Positions 19,379 to 27,713 of a stretch of 64,000 bases of DNA are shown here, piece by piece. Positions within the stretch are counted from its first letter, which is position 1. The number at the start of each line of letters is the position of its first letter. Origin of the DNA: Prolixibacter denitrificans (lineage in GTDB: Bacteria; Bacteroidota; Bacteroidia; Bacteroidales; Prolixibacteraceae). Position numbers and translations under genes: made by a program. Below the pieces are notes generated by a model that saw only the letters and a program-made list of their open reading frames with translations, was not told the origin of the DNA and did no database searches. The DNA is taken from NCBI RefSeq assembly GCF_003014495.1, contig NZ_PYGC01000009.1, positions 62,001 through 126,000 of the forward strand, written 5' to 3'.

Positions 19379-19592
19379 AGTCCCAGTTTTTATGATTGAT
19401 TCAGAAAATTGTTAGGATTAATCGATTAAGATTTTAAATTTGTCATACATATTACTTCCGACTAAAATACAAATTTAACATGAACCTTGAAGTAAAAATA
19501 ACTATTTCTGATACCGGATAAGCTGATACAGTACAATCCATTTACTAATTTTACGAAAATCGAAATTGTCCATTACAACAACTGATGACATC

Positions 19593-22500
19593 ATGAAGTG
19601 CCAAAGAAACCTGCTTGGATTAATCACCCTCATTATTATCCTCATCCATCCTGTTATGAATCAAGCCGCCAATCCAGTCCGACCGCCATTCTACGCATAC
19701 GAAAATGATGCGTGGGTCGACTCGGTCTTTAACTCTCTCAGTTTTGAGGAAAAGATTGGTCAGCTGATAACGGTTGCGGCCTATTCAAACAAAGATGAGG
19801 CGCACACCCAGGAGATTTTGAAACAAATTACCGAAAATAAAATTGGAGGACTGGTCTTTTTCCAGGGAGGCCCCATTCGGCAGGCAGAGCTAACAAATAA
19901 ATTCCAACAGGCATCAAAGGTTCCGTTATTGATCGGTATCGACGCTGAAAACGGGCTGGGAATGCGGCTCGACAGTTGCATCAACTACCCGGTAGCGATG
20001 GCCGTTGGAGCTGTTCAGGATGATTCATTGGTTTATCAAATGGGAAAAGACATTGGTCAGCAGTGTAAACGCATAGGCATGCAGGTGAACTTTGCCCCCG
20101 TAGCCGATGTAAACAACAATCCTGAAAATCCCATCATTGGTTACCGTTCGTACGGACAGAACGTGGAAAATGTCACGCGCAAAGCGATGATGTATGCGCT
20201 GGGCATGCAAGAAGAAAACATTCTTCCGACCGCCAAACACTTTCCCGGCCACGGAGATACCGAAAAAGATTCACACAAAACACTTCCGGTCATCCCCTTT
20301 GGCAAAGAACGTCTTGACACATTGGAAATAATGCCTTTCCACCGGCTGATTTATGCAGGAATTGGCGGCGTCATGGTAGGACATCTTGATGTACCGGCGT
20401 TGGACTCAACAGGAACTCCGGCGTCGCTTTCGAAACCTATCACCGGCAAGTTGCTTCACGATGAACTGGAATTTCAGGGCCTCACCGTGACCGATGCAAT
20501 GAACATGAAAGGTGCCAGTGTAAAAGGTCCTCCCGGAACCGCAGATGTAATGGCTTTAGCTGCGGGCAATGATGTGCTGGAATTTGTCACCGATCCGAAA
20601 GCCGCCATCAAAGCCATTAAAAAGGCCGTGAGAAAAGGGATACTCACCAAAGAAGAAATTGACCAAAAGTGCCGGAAGGTATTGATGGTGAAACGCTGGA
20701 CCGAACTGAACGACTGGCTCCCGGTACAAATGGACAGTTTATATGAGGATTTAACAAATCCGCTTTACCGACTGACGTCACGTGAACTGACCAAAGAAAG
20801 CCTCACGCTATTACAAAACAAAGGCAATCTCCTTCCGCTTCAGAACCTCGACACATTGCATATTGCAACTGTGAGCATCGGCCGCGATTACGACACGGCT
20901 TTTCAAAAAGCGGTGGGGCAATACCTCCAGGTCGACAATTTTCACATCGACAAAAGTGCCTCGCTGAAATCACTTCAAAAACTCTTGCCTCAGCTAAAAA
21001 ACTACAACCTGGTGATTGCGGCTGTCAATAATTTCTGGATGACTCCGGAAAACAACTTCCATCTCACCCAGGTTCAGCTCGATGTGACAAACATCATCAG
21101 CAAGATGGACAATTCTGTCGTGGTATTGTTTGGAAATGCATACGCTGCCAACGCATTCCGCGACCTCAACGACGCCCGTTCGATCATTATGGCTTACCAG
21201 GAAACAGATGATGCGGAAAGTCTGGCGGCTCAACTGATTTTTGGAGGAATTCCTGCCAAAGGAAAACTGCCGGTTACATTGAACAAGTTTTTCCCGGCCG
21301 GAACCGGGATTCAGACCAAAGCTCTTGGGCGTTTCTCTTACACCATTCCCGAAGCTATTGGAATCGATTCGCATTACCTCGACCAGCGGATTGATTCGCT
21401 GGTGAACATCGGGCTTACGCAGAAAGCATACCCCGGTTGTCAGATATTACTGGCGAAAAACGGAAAGGTTTTCTTCCACAAATGCTATGGTTACAGAACA
21501 TACAAAAATCAGGTTCCGGTAAAACCGACTGACATTTACGATTTTGCTTCTTTGACCAAAATAACAGGCCCTTTACCGGCACTGATGAAACTGGCTGACG
21601 AGGGAAAATTCAATGTCGACGATAAATTCTCGAAGTACTGGCCTGAGTGGGATAATACCAACAAAGCCAATATCGGGATACGCGATATTCTGGCTCACCA
21701 GGGACAACTGGAAGCATGGATTCCCTATTGGAGAAGTATTGTTAAACCCAATGGCCGCTTCAAGCATGGCTACATCCGGCATCGTCCCACGCGGAAATAT
21801 TCGCTTCGCATAAGCGACAACATGTACCTGAATCACAGCTTCATTGACACCATTTATTCCGATATCGATAAATCGCCACTATTGCCTAAAAAGGCGTATG
21901 TGTATTCCGGGTTGACCTTTTATCTCTACCCGAAAATCATCTCGAACCTGACCGGAGAAAATTACCAGAAGTACATACATGAAAACTTCTACGGACCGCT
22001 GGGTGCGTCTACAGTGACTTACAATCCATACCTGAAATACCCCATCAACCGGATGATACCAACCGAAGATGACACGTTCTTCCGACACCGCCAGATTCAG
22101 GGATTTGTACACGACGAAGGTGCGGCCATGATGGGCGGCGTATCGGGTAATGCAGGGCTTTTTGGCGACATCAACGATGCGGCCAAAATCATTCAGATGT
22201 ACCTGAACTATGGCGAATACGGCGGGAAGCGTTATATCAGCGAAGCAACGATGAAGGAATGGACCCGCTGCCAGTTCCCCGACAACGACAACCGGCGAGG
22301 CCTCGGATTTGACAAACCGTTGATTGACAACAGCGAGAAAACCATTGACGAAGCTTACCCGGCTCCTTCATCCAGTGCAGAGAGTTTTGGACATAGCGGA
22401 TTTACCGGAACATTTGCATGGGCCGACCCGGAAAACGGCCTCCTTTTCATGTTCTTTTCCAATCGGGTTTACCCAACACGGAACGATCGGAAGCTCTACG

Positions 22501-22649
22501 AGCTAAACCTACGTCCCCGTCTTCATCAGGCTGTTTATGATGCGCTTAAGCGAGGATTGAAAAACGAATACGACGAAGAGAAACATGTTTTAAAACATTC
22601 GCAGGAAGAAGAGGGTGGCTATCCGCCTGTGCAAAATCCACCATTCTGA
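19593..22649 (+). CDS. NagZ-type beta-N-acetylglucosaminidase (GH3) fused to a beta-lactamase-like serine hydrolase
   Basis: This 1018-residue exported protein has a signal peptide (LLGLITLIIILIHPVMNQAA). The N-terminal GH3 domain has the NagZ motif KHFPGHGDTEKDSH (about residues 214-227) and the nucleophile region VTDAMNMKGA (near 300). A GH3 C-terminal domain follows. From about 600 to the end is a serine beta-lactamase-like domain with SLTK (near 652), YSGL in place of YxN, and GHSGFTGTF (near 933). It should remove GlcNAc from muropeptides and cleave the lactyl-amide or another amide. That would combine the functions of B. subtilis NagZ and AmiE (YbbE). It is divergent from namZ. The ATG at 19593 is preferred to a TTG nine codons earlier. 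Confidence 0.9.
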   Translation: MKCQRNLLGLITLIIILIHPVMNQAANPVRPPFYAYENDAWVDSVFNSLSFEEKIGQLITVAAYSNKDEAHTQEILKQITENKIGGLVFFQGGPIRQAELTNKFQQASKVPLLIGIDAENGLGMRLDSCINYPVAMAVGAVQDDSLVYQMGKDIGQQCKRIGMQVNFAPVADVNNNPENPIIGYRSYGQNVENVTRKAMMYALGMQEENILPTAKHFPGHGDTEKDSHKTLPVIPFGKERLDTLEIMPFHRLIYAGIGGVMVGHLDVPALDSTGTPASLSKPITGKLLHDELEFQGLTVTDAMNMKGASVKGPPGTADVMALAAGNDVLEFVTDPKAAIKAIKKAVRKGILTKEEIDQKCRKVLMVKRWTELNDWLPVQMDSLYEDLTNPLYRLTSRELTKESLTLLQNKGNLLPLQNLDTLHIATVSIGRDYDTAFQKAVGQYLQVDNFHIDKSASLKSLQKLLPQLKNYNLVIAAVNNFWMTPENNFHLTQVQLDVTNIISKMDNSVVVLFGNAYAANAFRDLNDARSIIMAYQETDDAESLAAQLIFGGIPAKGKLPVTLNKFFPAGTGIQTKALGRFSYTIPEAIGIDSHYLDQRIDSLVNIGLTQKAYPGCQILLAKNGKVFFHKCYGYRTYKNQVPVKPTDIYDFASLTKITGPLPALMKLADEGKFNVDDKFSKYWPEWDNTNKANIGIRDILAHQGQLEAWIPYWRSIVKPNGRFKHGYIRHRPTRKYSLRISDNMYLNHSFIDTIYSDIDKSPLLPKKAYVYSGLTFYLYPKIISNLTGENYQKYIHENFYGPLGASTVTYNPYLKYPINRMIPTEDDTFFRHRQIQGFVHDEGAAMMGGVSGNAGLFGDINDAAKIIQMYLNYGEYGGKRYISEATMKEWTRCQFPDNDNRRGLGFDKPLIDNSEKTIDEAYPAPSSSAESFGHSGFTGTFAWADPENGLLFMFFSNRVYPTRNDRKLYELNLRPRLHQAVYDALKRGLKNEYDEEKHVLKHSQEEEGGYPPVQNPPF

Positions 22650-22829
22650 TTTTCTGCAATTTGCTTGCAGCAGGACACGATTTTTCTTTGTTAAGAAATG
22701 TGAATTTCACTTAAAAGTAGAATAGGATTTCACGTTACCATTGGGTTATTAAATATTTAATTTTATTTTTAAGGTGATACATATTTTACTTCCAAAATCT
22801 TATTATTAACAAGATAAAATCCTACCGCT

Positions 22830-23084
22830 ATGACAAAGAAAATAACCTTCAACGAGCTGAGAAAAATTAAAGACAGTTTGCCTGACGGTGCCATCCACCA
22901 CATTGCCGAAGAATTAGGCATTGAGGTTGAGACCGTCAGGAACTATTTCGGCGGAGCAAACTACGAAAAAGGAAAAGCAGTTGGAATTCACCTTGAACAA
23001 GGTCCCAATGGTGGTGTCGTACTCTTAGATGATACAACCATTCTCGAAAAAGCGGAAGAAATTCTTCATCAGCACGAAGTATAG
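22830..23084 (+). CDS. Small conserved putative DNA-binding protein
   Basis: This 84-residue protein has a helix-turn-helix-like N-terminus: FNELRKIKDSLPDGAIHHIA, then EELGIEVETVRNYFGG. A glycine-rich central segment (EQGPNGGVVLLDD) and a terminal helix follow. Similar small proteins occur in Bacteroidota, but I cannot name a target or function. It is monocistronic, with a long AT-rich upstream region and a strong terminator downstream. That is the layout of an abundantly expressed small regulator or nucleoid protein. Confidence 0.7.
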   Translation: MTKKITFNELRKIKDSLPDGAIHHIAEELGIEVETVRNYFGGANYEKGKAVGIHLEQGPNGGVVLLDDTTILEKAEEILHQHEV

Positions 23085-23110
23085 AAACATTAAGAAGAAA
23101 AAAATCTATT

Positions 23111-23141
23111 AACTGCCTCAAAACTGAGGCAGTTTTTTTTT
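23111..23141 (+). terminator. Intrinsic terminator
   Basis: ACTGCCTCA (23112-23120), loop AAAC, and TGAGGCAGT (23125-23133) form a perfect nine-pair stem followed by a long T run. It ends the small DNA-binding protein gene. Confidence 0.92.
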
Positions 23142-23173
23142 GTACCTTCCCTGACAGACTAACCTTGATCATC

Positions 23174-23968
23174 ATGACAAAAATATTTCTGATTTTCGTT
23201 CTAATCGCTGGTTGTTTCACGCAGGCTGAAGCACAATCGAATGCCGGCTGGCGCTCACTGTTCAATGGCAAAAACCTGAAAGGTTGGGAAACCTATGTAG
23301 GCCCGCTGGAAAAAGGAGGAACTCCGTTAGGTATTAGAAAAGATCCGATGAAGATTTTCTCGGTAGTAAAAGAAGACGGGCAACCGGCCATCAGAATATC
23401 GGGAGAGGTTAACGCCTCACTGGCCACCCGGAATTCCTATGAAAATTACCATCTCCATCTCGAGTTTAAATGGGGAAAGCTTGTTTTCTCTCAACGTAAC
23501 TCCGGATTGCTTTATCACAGCTACGGTCCGTTTGGCGCAGCCCTCAATGTATGGATGAACTCACATGAATTGCAAATGAAGCATGGCAATTTAGGCGATC
23601 TGTATTGCATGGGCGCCACCTACAGTAAAATTCCCGCGGTGAAGAATGGAGACCAATACACCTACCAGACCGGAGAAGCCCGGGTCGCTTTCGGCAACGA
23701 CGAAATAGCCAAAATTTGTTCGAAAAGTGCTGACTACGAAAAACCGCTGGGCGAATGGAACACCATCGATCTGTATTGCTTCGGCAGCACTTCGGTTCAT
23801 GTTATCAACGGCAAGGTAAACATGGTGAGTTACGACTCGCGTAAATGGGTGAACCAGGAATTACTTCCCCTGGTACAAGGCAAAATCCAGTTACAATCGG
23901 AAGGTGGCGAGCTGTTCGTCCGCAACATCAGGTTAAAACATATCAAAGAATTACCATCCGATTTTTAA
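23174..23968 (+). CDS. Secreted DUF1080 (3-keto-disaccharide hydrolase domain) protein
   Basis: This 264-residue protein has a signal peptide (MTKIFLIFVLIAGCFTQAEA) and a DUF1080 fold, a LamG-like beta-sandwich. Markers are WRSLFNGKNLKGWETYVG at the start and YENYHLHLEFKWG and QRNSGLLYH in the core. Some members act on 3-keto-glycosides and others may only bind carbohydrate; the substrate here is unknown. The ATG at 23174 is chosen over a TTG at 23165. It is followed by about 170 bp before the tRNA cluster and is not obviously in an operon. Confidence 0.85.
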   Translation: MTKIFLIFVLIAGCFTQAEAQSNAGWRSLFNGKNLKGWETYVGPLEKGGTPLGIRKDPMKIFSVVKEDGQPAIRISGEVNASLATRNSYENYHLHLEFKWGKLVFSQRNSGLLYHSYGPFGAALNVWMNSHELQMKHGNLGDLYCMGATYSKIPAVKNGDQYTYQTGEARVAFGNDEIAKICSKSADYEKPLGEWNTIDLYCFGSTSVHVINGKVNMVSYDSRKWVNQELLPLVQGKIQLQSEGGELFVRNIRLKHIKELPSDF

Positions 23969-24093
23969 CCGGAATCAAACAGTCACCTTCTCCAATTTCT
24001 TTCCAGTGAGAATCTTGCGAAAGAAGTAGGCAGAATAAGGCGTTTCGGAAACCGGGCATCGCAATAAATCGGCTAAAAAGTTTGTCTTCTGTT

Positions 24094-24123
24094 TTTGCAG
24101 GAAACAAAAAAAATCTATATTTG
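24094..24123 (+). promoter_or_regulatory. Promoter of the tRNA-Val cluster
   Basis: TTTG at 24094-24097 and TATATTTG at 24116-24123 are separated by 18 bp and match the Bacteroidota -33/-7 consensus. Transcription would start about 15 bp before the first tRNA. This is one of the clearest promoters in the window. Confidence 0.75.
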
Positions 24124-24142
24124 CAACGCTTTTAACGAAAGC

Positions 24143-24217
24143 GGGAGCTTAGCTCAGTTGGTTCAGAGCATCTGCCTTACAAGCAGAGGGTCGCTGGTTC
24201 GAATCCAGCAGTTCCCA
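24143..24217 (+). tRNA. tRNA-Val (TAC), copy 1
   Basis: The acceptor stem GGGAGCT pairs with AGTTCCC. The D arm is GCTC..GAGC, the anticodon arm is TCTGC-CTTACAA-GCAGA with anticodon TAC, and the T arm is GCTGG-TTCGAAT-CCAGC. The discriminator is A, and a full CCA is not encoded. It is the first of three copies spaced exactly 105 bp apart. Confidence 0.97.
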
Positions 24218-24247
24218 CCGTTCATAATTAGGATTTTATTTTTTTTC

Positions 24248-24322
24248 GGGAGCTTAGCTCAGTTGGTTCAGAGCATCTGCCTTACAAGCAGAGGGTCGCT
24301 GGTTCGAATCCAGCAGTTCCCA
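24248..24322 (+). tRNA. tRNA-Val (TAC), copy 2
   Basis: It appears identical to the first copy over all 75 bases. The 30-bp spacers around it share the block CGTTCATAATTAGGATTTTA, showing duplication of a gene-plus-spacer unit. No full CCA is encoded. Confidence 0.97.
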
Positions 24323-24352
24323 CACGTTCATAATTAGGATTTTATTTCTTTC

Positions 24353-24427
24353 GGGAGCTTAGCTCAGTTGGTTCAGAGCATCTGCCTTACAAGCAGAGGG
24401 TCGCTGGTTCGAATCCAGCAGTTCCCA
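24353..24427 (+). tRNA. tRNA-Val (TAC), copy 3
   Basis: It appears identical to the other two copies. It is followed directly by a strong terminator, so the three tRNAs form one transcription unit. Confidence 0.97.
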
Positions 24428-24429
24428 CT

Positions 24430-24462
24430 CAAAGGATTTCACGTTTGTGGAATCCTTTTTTT
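24430..24462 (+). terminator. Terminator of the tRNA-Val cluster
   Basis: AAAGGATTTCAC (24431-24442) and GTGGAATCCTTT (24447-24458) form a 12-pair stem with one wobble and a four-base loop, followed by T residues. It lies 20 bp before the convergent folC stop. Confidence 0.9.
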
Positions 24463-24484
24463 ATGCCCTTTCGGGAAGAATAAA

Positions 24485-25783
24485 TCAGATTACTTCAGCT
24501 ACCACGAAAGTACTTCCGCCAACGAAAATCATATCATCTGGTCCGGCATTTTCTTTGGCTGCCGTCAGTGCCTCAACAACGGTCGGATATTTCTTCCCCC
24601 TCAGTCCGGCATCGGAAGCTTTCAACTCCAGCATATTCTCCGACATCGCTCTTGGAATAGAAGCTTTGGTAAAATAGTAATCGGCGTCCTTCGGCAAGAG
24701 CCGCAACACGCTCATCACATCCTTATCATTTACCATCCCCAACACAAAATGAAGCTTTTTGTAGGGCGTTTGATGAATCTGGTGCACCACCTCACGAACG
24801 CCGGCCTCGTTGTGCCCTGTATCGCAAACGATGCGTGGATTAGCGCCCAAAACCTGCCAGCGTCCTAGCAAACCGGTATTTTTCACCAAATGTTCCATTC
24901 CCCGGTACATCGCTTCATCAGAGATACTCCAGCCCCGCTCTTTCAACACGTCGACGGTCGCCAGGGCAGTGCAAAGATTACGCCCCTGGTATTGTCCCAG
25001 CAAATCCAGCGGAAGCTGTTCGAAACGCAGGGTATTGTTGTAGCGCACATTGAACAATTGCTTTCCTTCGGGCGAAGCCATTGAATAACCTGTCTGATAA
25101 AGCTGATCAGCAAATTGCAACGGAATACCTAACTCTTCTGCCCTTTCGGTGAAAACCGGAGCCGTTTCTTCAGCCGTCTCGCCTACCACTGTCGGAATTC
25201 CCTTTTTCATAATACCGGCCTTCTCACCGGCAATTTCGGTTAATGAATTTCCCAATAAGGCCACATGGTCGAGACTGATATTCGTGATAACCGATACTTC
25301 CGGAGTGATGATATTCGTGGAATCGAGTCGGCCCCCCAAACCAACTTCCACCACTGCAATATCTATTCTTTCACGGGCAAAATAGTCGAAAGCCATGGCT
25401 ACCGTCAGCTCGAAAAATGATGGTTCCATCTTATTCAGCTGGTTTCGGGCCATGAAATCATCGACAAAGCGCACTACCTCTTCTTTCGGAATTTTCACGC
25501 CATTCACGCGAATGCGTTCCCTGAAATCCTTCAGATGCGGCGAAGTGTATAACCCGACCCGGTAACCGGCTTCCTGGAGCACACTGGCCAGCATATGCGA
25601 AACCGAACCCTTTCCGTTCGTTCCTGCCACATGAACGCTACGGAATAATCGGTGCGGATGGCCGTAAAGTTCGTCCAGCGCCAGCGTATTATCCAGGTTA
25701 TTTTTATACGCAGCCGGCCCTTTCCTTTGATAAAAAGGCAATTGCTCGTATAAATATCTCAGTGTCGCTTCAAATCTGTCCAT
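24485..25783 (-). CDS. folC: Bifunctional folylpolyglutamate/dihydrofolate synthase
   Basis: FolC ligates glutamate to dihydropteroate and to folates. The protein has 432 residues from ATG 25783 (MDRFEATLRYLYEQLP). The P-loop is HVAGTNGKGSVSHMLAS (near residue 47). Other blocks are LYTSPHLKDFRERI, VEVGLGGRLDSTN, TNISLDHVALLG, GEKAGIMK, and the C-terminal VCDTGHNEAG and FVGGSTFVVAEV. It is of normal length, convergent with the tRNA cluster and divergent from phoH. An alternative start seven codons upstream is less likely. Confidence 0.95.
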   Translation of the reverse strand: MDRFEATLRYLYEQLPFYQRKGPAAYKNNLDNTLALDELYGHPHRLFRSVHVAGTNGKGSVSHMLASVLQEAGYRVGLYTSPHLKDFRERIRVNGVKIPKEEVVRFVDDFMARNQLNKMEPSFFELTVAMAFDYFARERIDIAVVEVGLGGRLDSTNIITPEVSVITNISLDHVALLGNSLTEIAGEKAGIMKKGIPTVVGETAEETAPVFTERAEELGIPLQFADQLYQTGYSMASPEGKQLFNVRYNNTLRFEQLPLDLLGQYQGRNLCTALATVDVLKERGWSISDEAMYRGMEHLVKNTGLLGRWQVLGANPRIVCDTGHNEAGVREVVHQIHQTPYKKLHFVLGMVNDKDVMSVLRLLPKDADYYFTKASIPRAMSENMLELKASDAGLRGKKYPTVVEALTAAKENAGPDDMIFVGGSTFVVAEVI

Positions 25784-25895
25784 AATGTGAAAAGAATTTA
25801 TCAACGGGTTAAAGTTCGTAAAATCATTTCGACCTGCCGTACACCAGATACAAAAAATACTACCTTTAAAAGCAAACCCTTGAAACCCTACGAAT

Positions 25896-27218
25896 ATGAC
25901 TCAAGCAAAAGTATTCGTCCTCGACACTAACGTCATCTTGCATGATCACAAGTGTATTTACAATTTCGAAGACAACGATGTAGTAATCCCGATCACGGTA
26001 TTGGAAGAGCTGGATAAGTTCAAGCGAGGCAGTGATCAGATTAACTTTCAGGCCCGTCAGTTTGTACGCATTCTGGACGAAATTGTAGGCGACGATTTAT
26101 TCAACGGAGGATTATCTCTCGGCCCCAAAAAAGGCAAACTGATTATCGAAACCGGAAAGCCTTTTTCCAAACAGATGAGAGAATCCTTCCGCGACGACAT
26201 TCCCGACCACCGTATTCTGGCCATTGCCGAAGCTGTCCGGGATAAATATCCCGAAAGGAAAACCATCTTTGTGACCAAGGATGTCAATCTCCGAATGAAG
26301 GCCAAATCGCTGCACATTGAGTCGGAAGATTACAAAAACGATAAAATTTCCGATGTCAACGTACTTTACGAAGGCATCCGGGAAATGAATGAGTACAACG
26401 ACGAACTGATCGCCAAGTTATACGACAACAAATCGCTTACGCTGGAAGAAGCCGGAATCGGAGACTCACCTTTTGCCAACGAATACCTAATTTTGAAAGG
26501 CAACCGTTCCAGTGCGCTGGCTCATTTCGATCCATTTACCAGAACCATCAAGCGAGTCGACAAACACAACGCTTACGGTATAAAACCGCGCAATGCAGAG
26601 CAAACCTTTTCGCTGGACGCCCTGTTGAATCCGGAAATCAAACTGATTGCCCTTACCGGGAAAGCGGGAACCGGAAAAACCCTGCTGGCCCTGGCAGCTG
26701 CCATTGCTCAGCATAAGGTTTATGACACGACCTTGCTGGCGCGTCCGATTGTAGCGCTAAGTAACCGCGATTTGGGTTTCCTTCCGGGAGATGCCGAAGA
26801 AAAGGTTTCGCCCTACATGCAACCACTTTTCGATAACCTGGCAGTAATTAAGAAAAGCTTTAACCCACGCAGCACCGAAGTTCAGCTTATTGAAGAGCTG
26901 CAGAAGGATGAGCGGTTGGTTATCTCGGCACTCGCCTTCATCAGGGGGCGAAGTCTTTCCAACTGCTTCTTCATCATTGATGAAGCACAAAACCTCACTC
27001 CTCATGAAGTGAAAACAATTATCACCCGTGCAGGCGAAGGAACCAAGATGGTATTCACCGGCGACATCATGCAAATCGATTCGCCTTACCTCGATATGCA
27101 GTCGAACGGATTGGCTTTCCTCACCGATAAGATGAAGGGACAAGATCTGTTTGCACACATCAACCTGGTGAAAGGCGAACGCAGCTACCTTGCCGAGTTG
27201 GCCAGCGATTTACTTTGA
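25896..27218 (+). CDS. PIN-PhoH ATPase (PhoH2-like)
   Basis: This 440-residue fusion joins a PIN-domain ribonuclease to a PhoH ATPase. The PIN domain (about residues 1-150) shows acidic residues in FVLDTNVILHD, EELDKFK and FVTKDVNLR. The PhoH domain (about 220-440) has Walker A TGKAGTGKTLLALAAA (near 254) and Walker B CFFIIDEAQNLTP (near 360). Characterised PhoH2 proteins couple RNA unwinding to cleavage, sometimes as toxin-antitoxin pairs. No antitoxin-like small gene lies upstream here, so a housekeeping RNA-metabolism role seems likelier. A hairpin follows the stop. Confidence 0.93.
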   Translation: MTQAKVFVLDTNVILHDHKCIYNFEDNDVVIPITVLEELDKFKRGSDQINFQARQFVRILDEIVGDDLFNGGLSLGPKKGKLIIETGKPFSKQMRESFRDDIPDHRILAIAEAVRDKYPERKTIFVTKDVNLRMKAKSLHIESEDYKNDKISDVNVLYEGIREMNEYNDELIAKLYDNKSLTLEEAGIGDSPFANEYLILKGNRSSALAHFDPFTRTIKRVDKHNAYGIKPRNAEQTFSLDALLNPEIKLIALTGKAGTGKTLLALAAAIAQHKVYDTTLLARPIVALSNRDLGFLPGDAEEKVSPYMQPLFDNLAVIKKSFNPRSTEVQLIEELQKDERLVISALAFIRGRSLSNCFFIIDEAQNLTPHEVKTIITRAGEGTKMVFTGDIMQIDSPYLDMQSNGLAFLTDKMKGQDLFAHINLVKGERSYLAELASDLL

Positions 27219-27252
27219 TTTCTTCGAACTCCTTTTACCTATAATTTGACTA

Positions 27253-27290
27253 GCAAAGGCCAGAGCATCAACTCTGGTCTTTGCATTTCT
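27253..27290 (+). terminator. Hairpin terminator after the PhoH gene
   Basis: GCAAAGGCCAGAG (27253-27265) and CTCTGGTCTTTGC (27272-27284) form a 13-pair stem with one wobble and a six-base loop. The T-tract is weak (ATTTCT), so termination may be incomplete. Confidence 0.7.
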
Positions 27291-27330
27291 ATGAAAGCTT
27301 ATTCGGGAAGAAGCTTATTTCCTGGTCATT

Positions 27331-27557
27331 TCAGGCTGTTGAAATTTTCAATCCGTTCACTCCTGACTGATTCTCGCTATTGAAATTTTCAATTTATCCT
27401 TTTCTAAACATTTCAGGCTGCTGAAATTTTAAATTCACCCTTTTATGAACATTTCTGGCCGTTGAAATTTTCAATAGCCCCATTTCTGACGAATTATTGT
27501 CATTGAAATTTTGCAGAAGCTCCGTCCCCCTGCTATTTTATCGCCGTTGAAAATAAA
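27331..27557. repeat. 41-bp tandem array with palindromic core
   Basis: Five copies of a near-palindromic core TTGAAATTTTCAA begin at 27339, 27380, 27421, 27462 and 27503, exactly 41 bp apart. A sixth, partial copy (TTGAAAATAAA) begins at 27547, 44 bp on. Copies 1, 2 and 4 are intact, copy 3 has two changes and copy 5 is altered at its end. Flanks share weaker similarity (CATTTCAGGCTG before copies 1 and 3, CATTTCTGGCC before copy 4). No open frame fits. It fills most of the 495-bp gap between the PhoH gene and mtaB. Confidence 0.85.
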
Positions 27558-27713
27558 TGAATCCCACCCCATTCCGCCTCCTTCAAAATTATTTTTGTAG
27601 TTTTGCGCCGTCAATAAAAGACGATTTTATCCTGAAAACTTTTTCACTGTTTTTCAGGTATAAAGTATGGGAAAACGTTGACTGCCTCCGGGCAGACTTG
27701 AAGCGAGAGAGGA

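Noticed and set aside
24095-24337. Open frame running through the tRNA-Val cluster with a repeated peptide
   Set aside because: The repeated peptide is just the translated tRNA sequence; cloverleaf structure, promoter and terminator show RNA genes.
27331-27557. 41-bp array considered as a CRISPR
   Set aside because: The conserved core is only 13 bp, the intervening sequences are partly similar to one another, and no cas genes are present.
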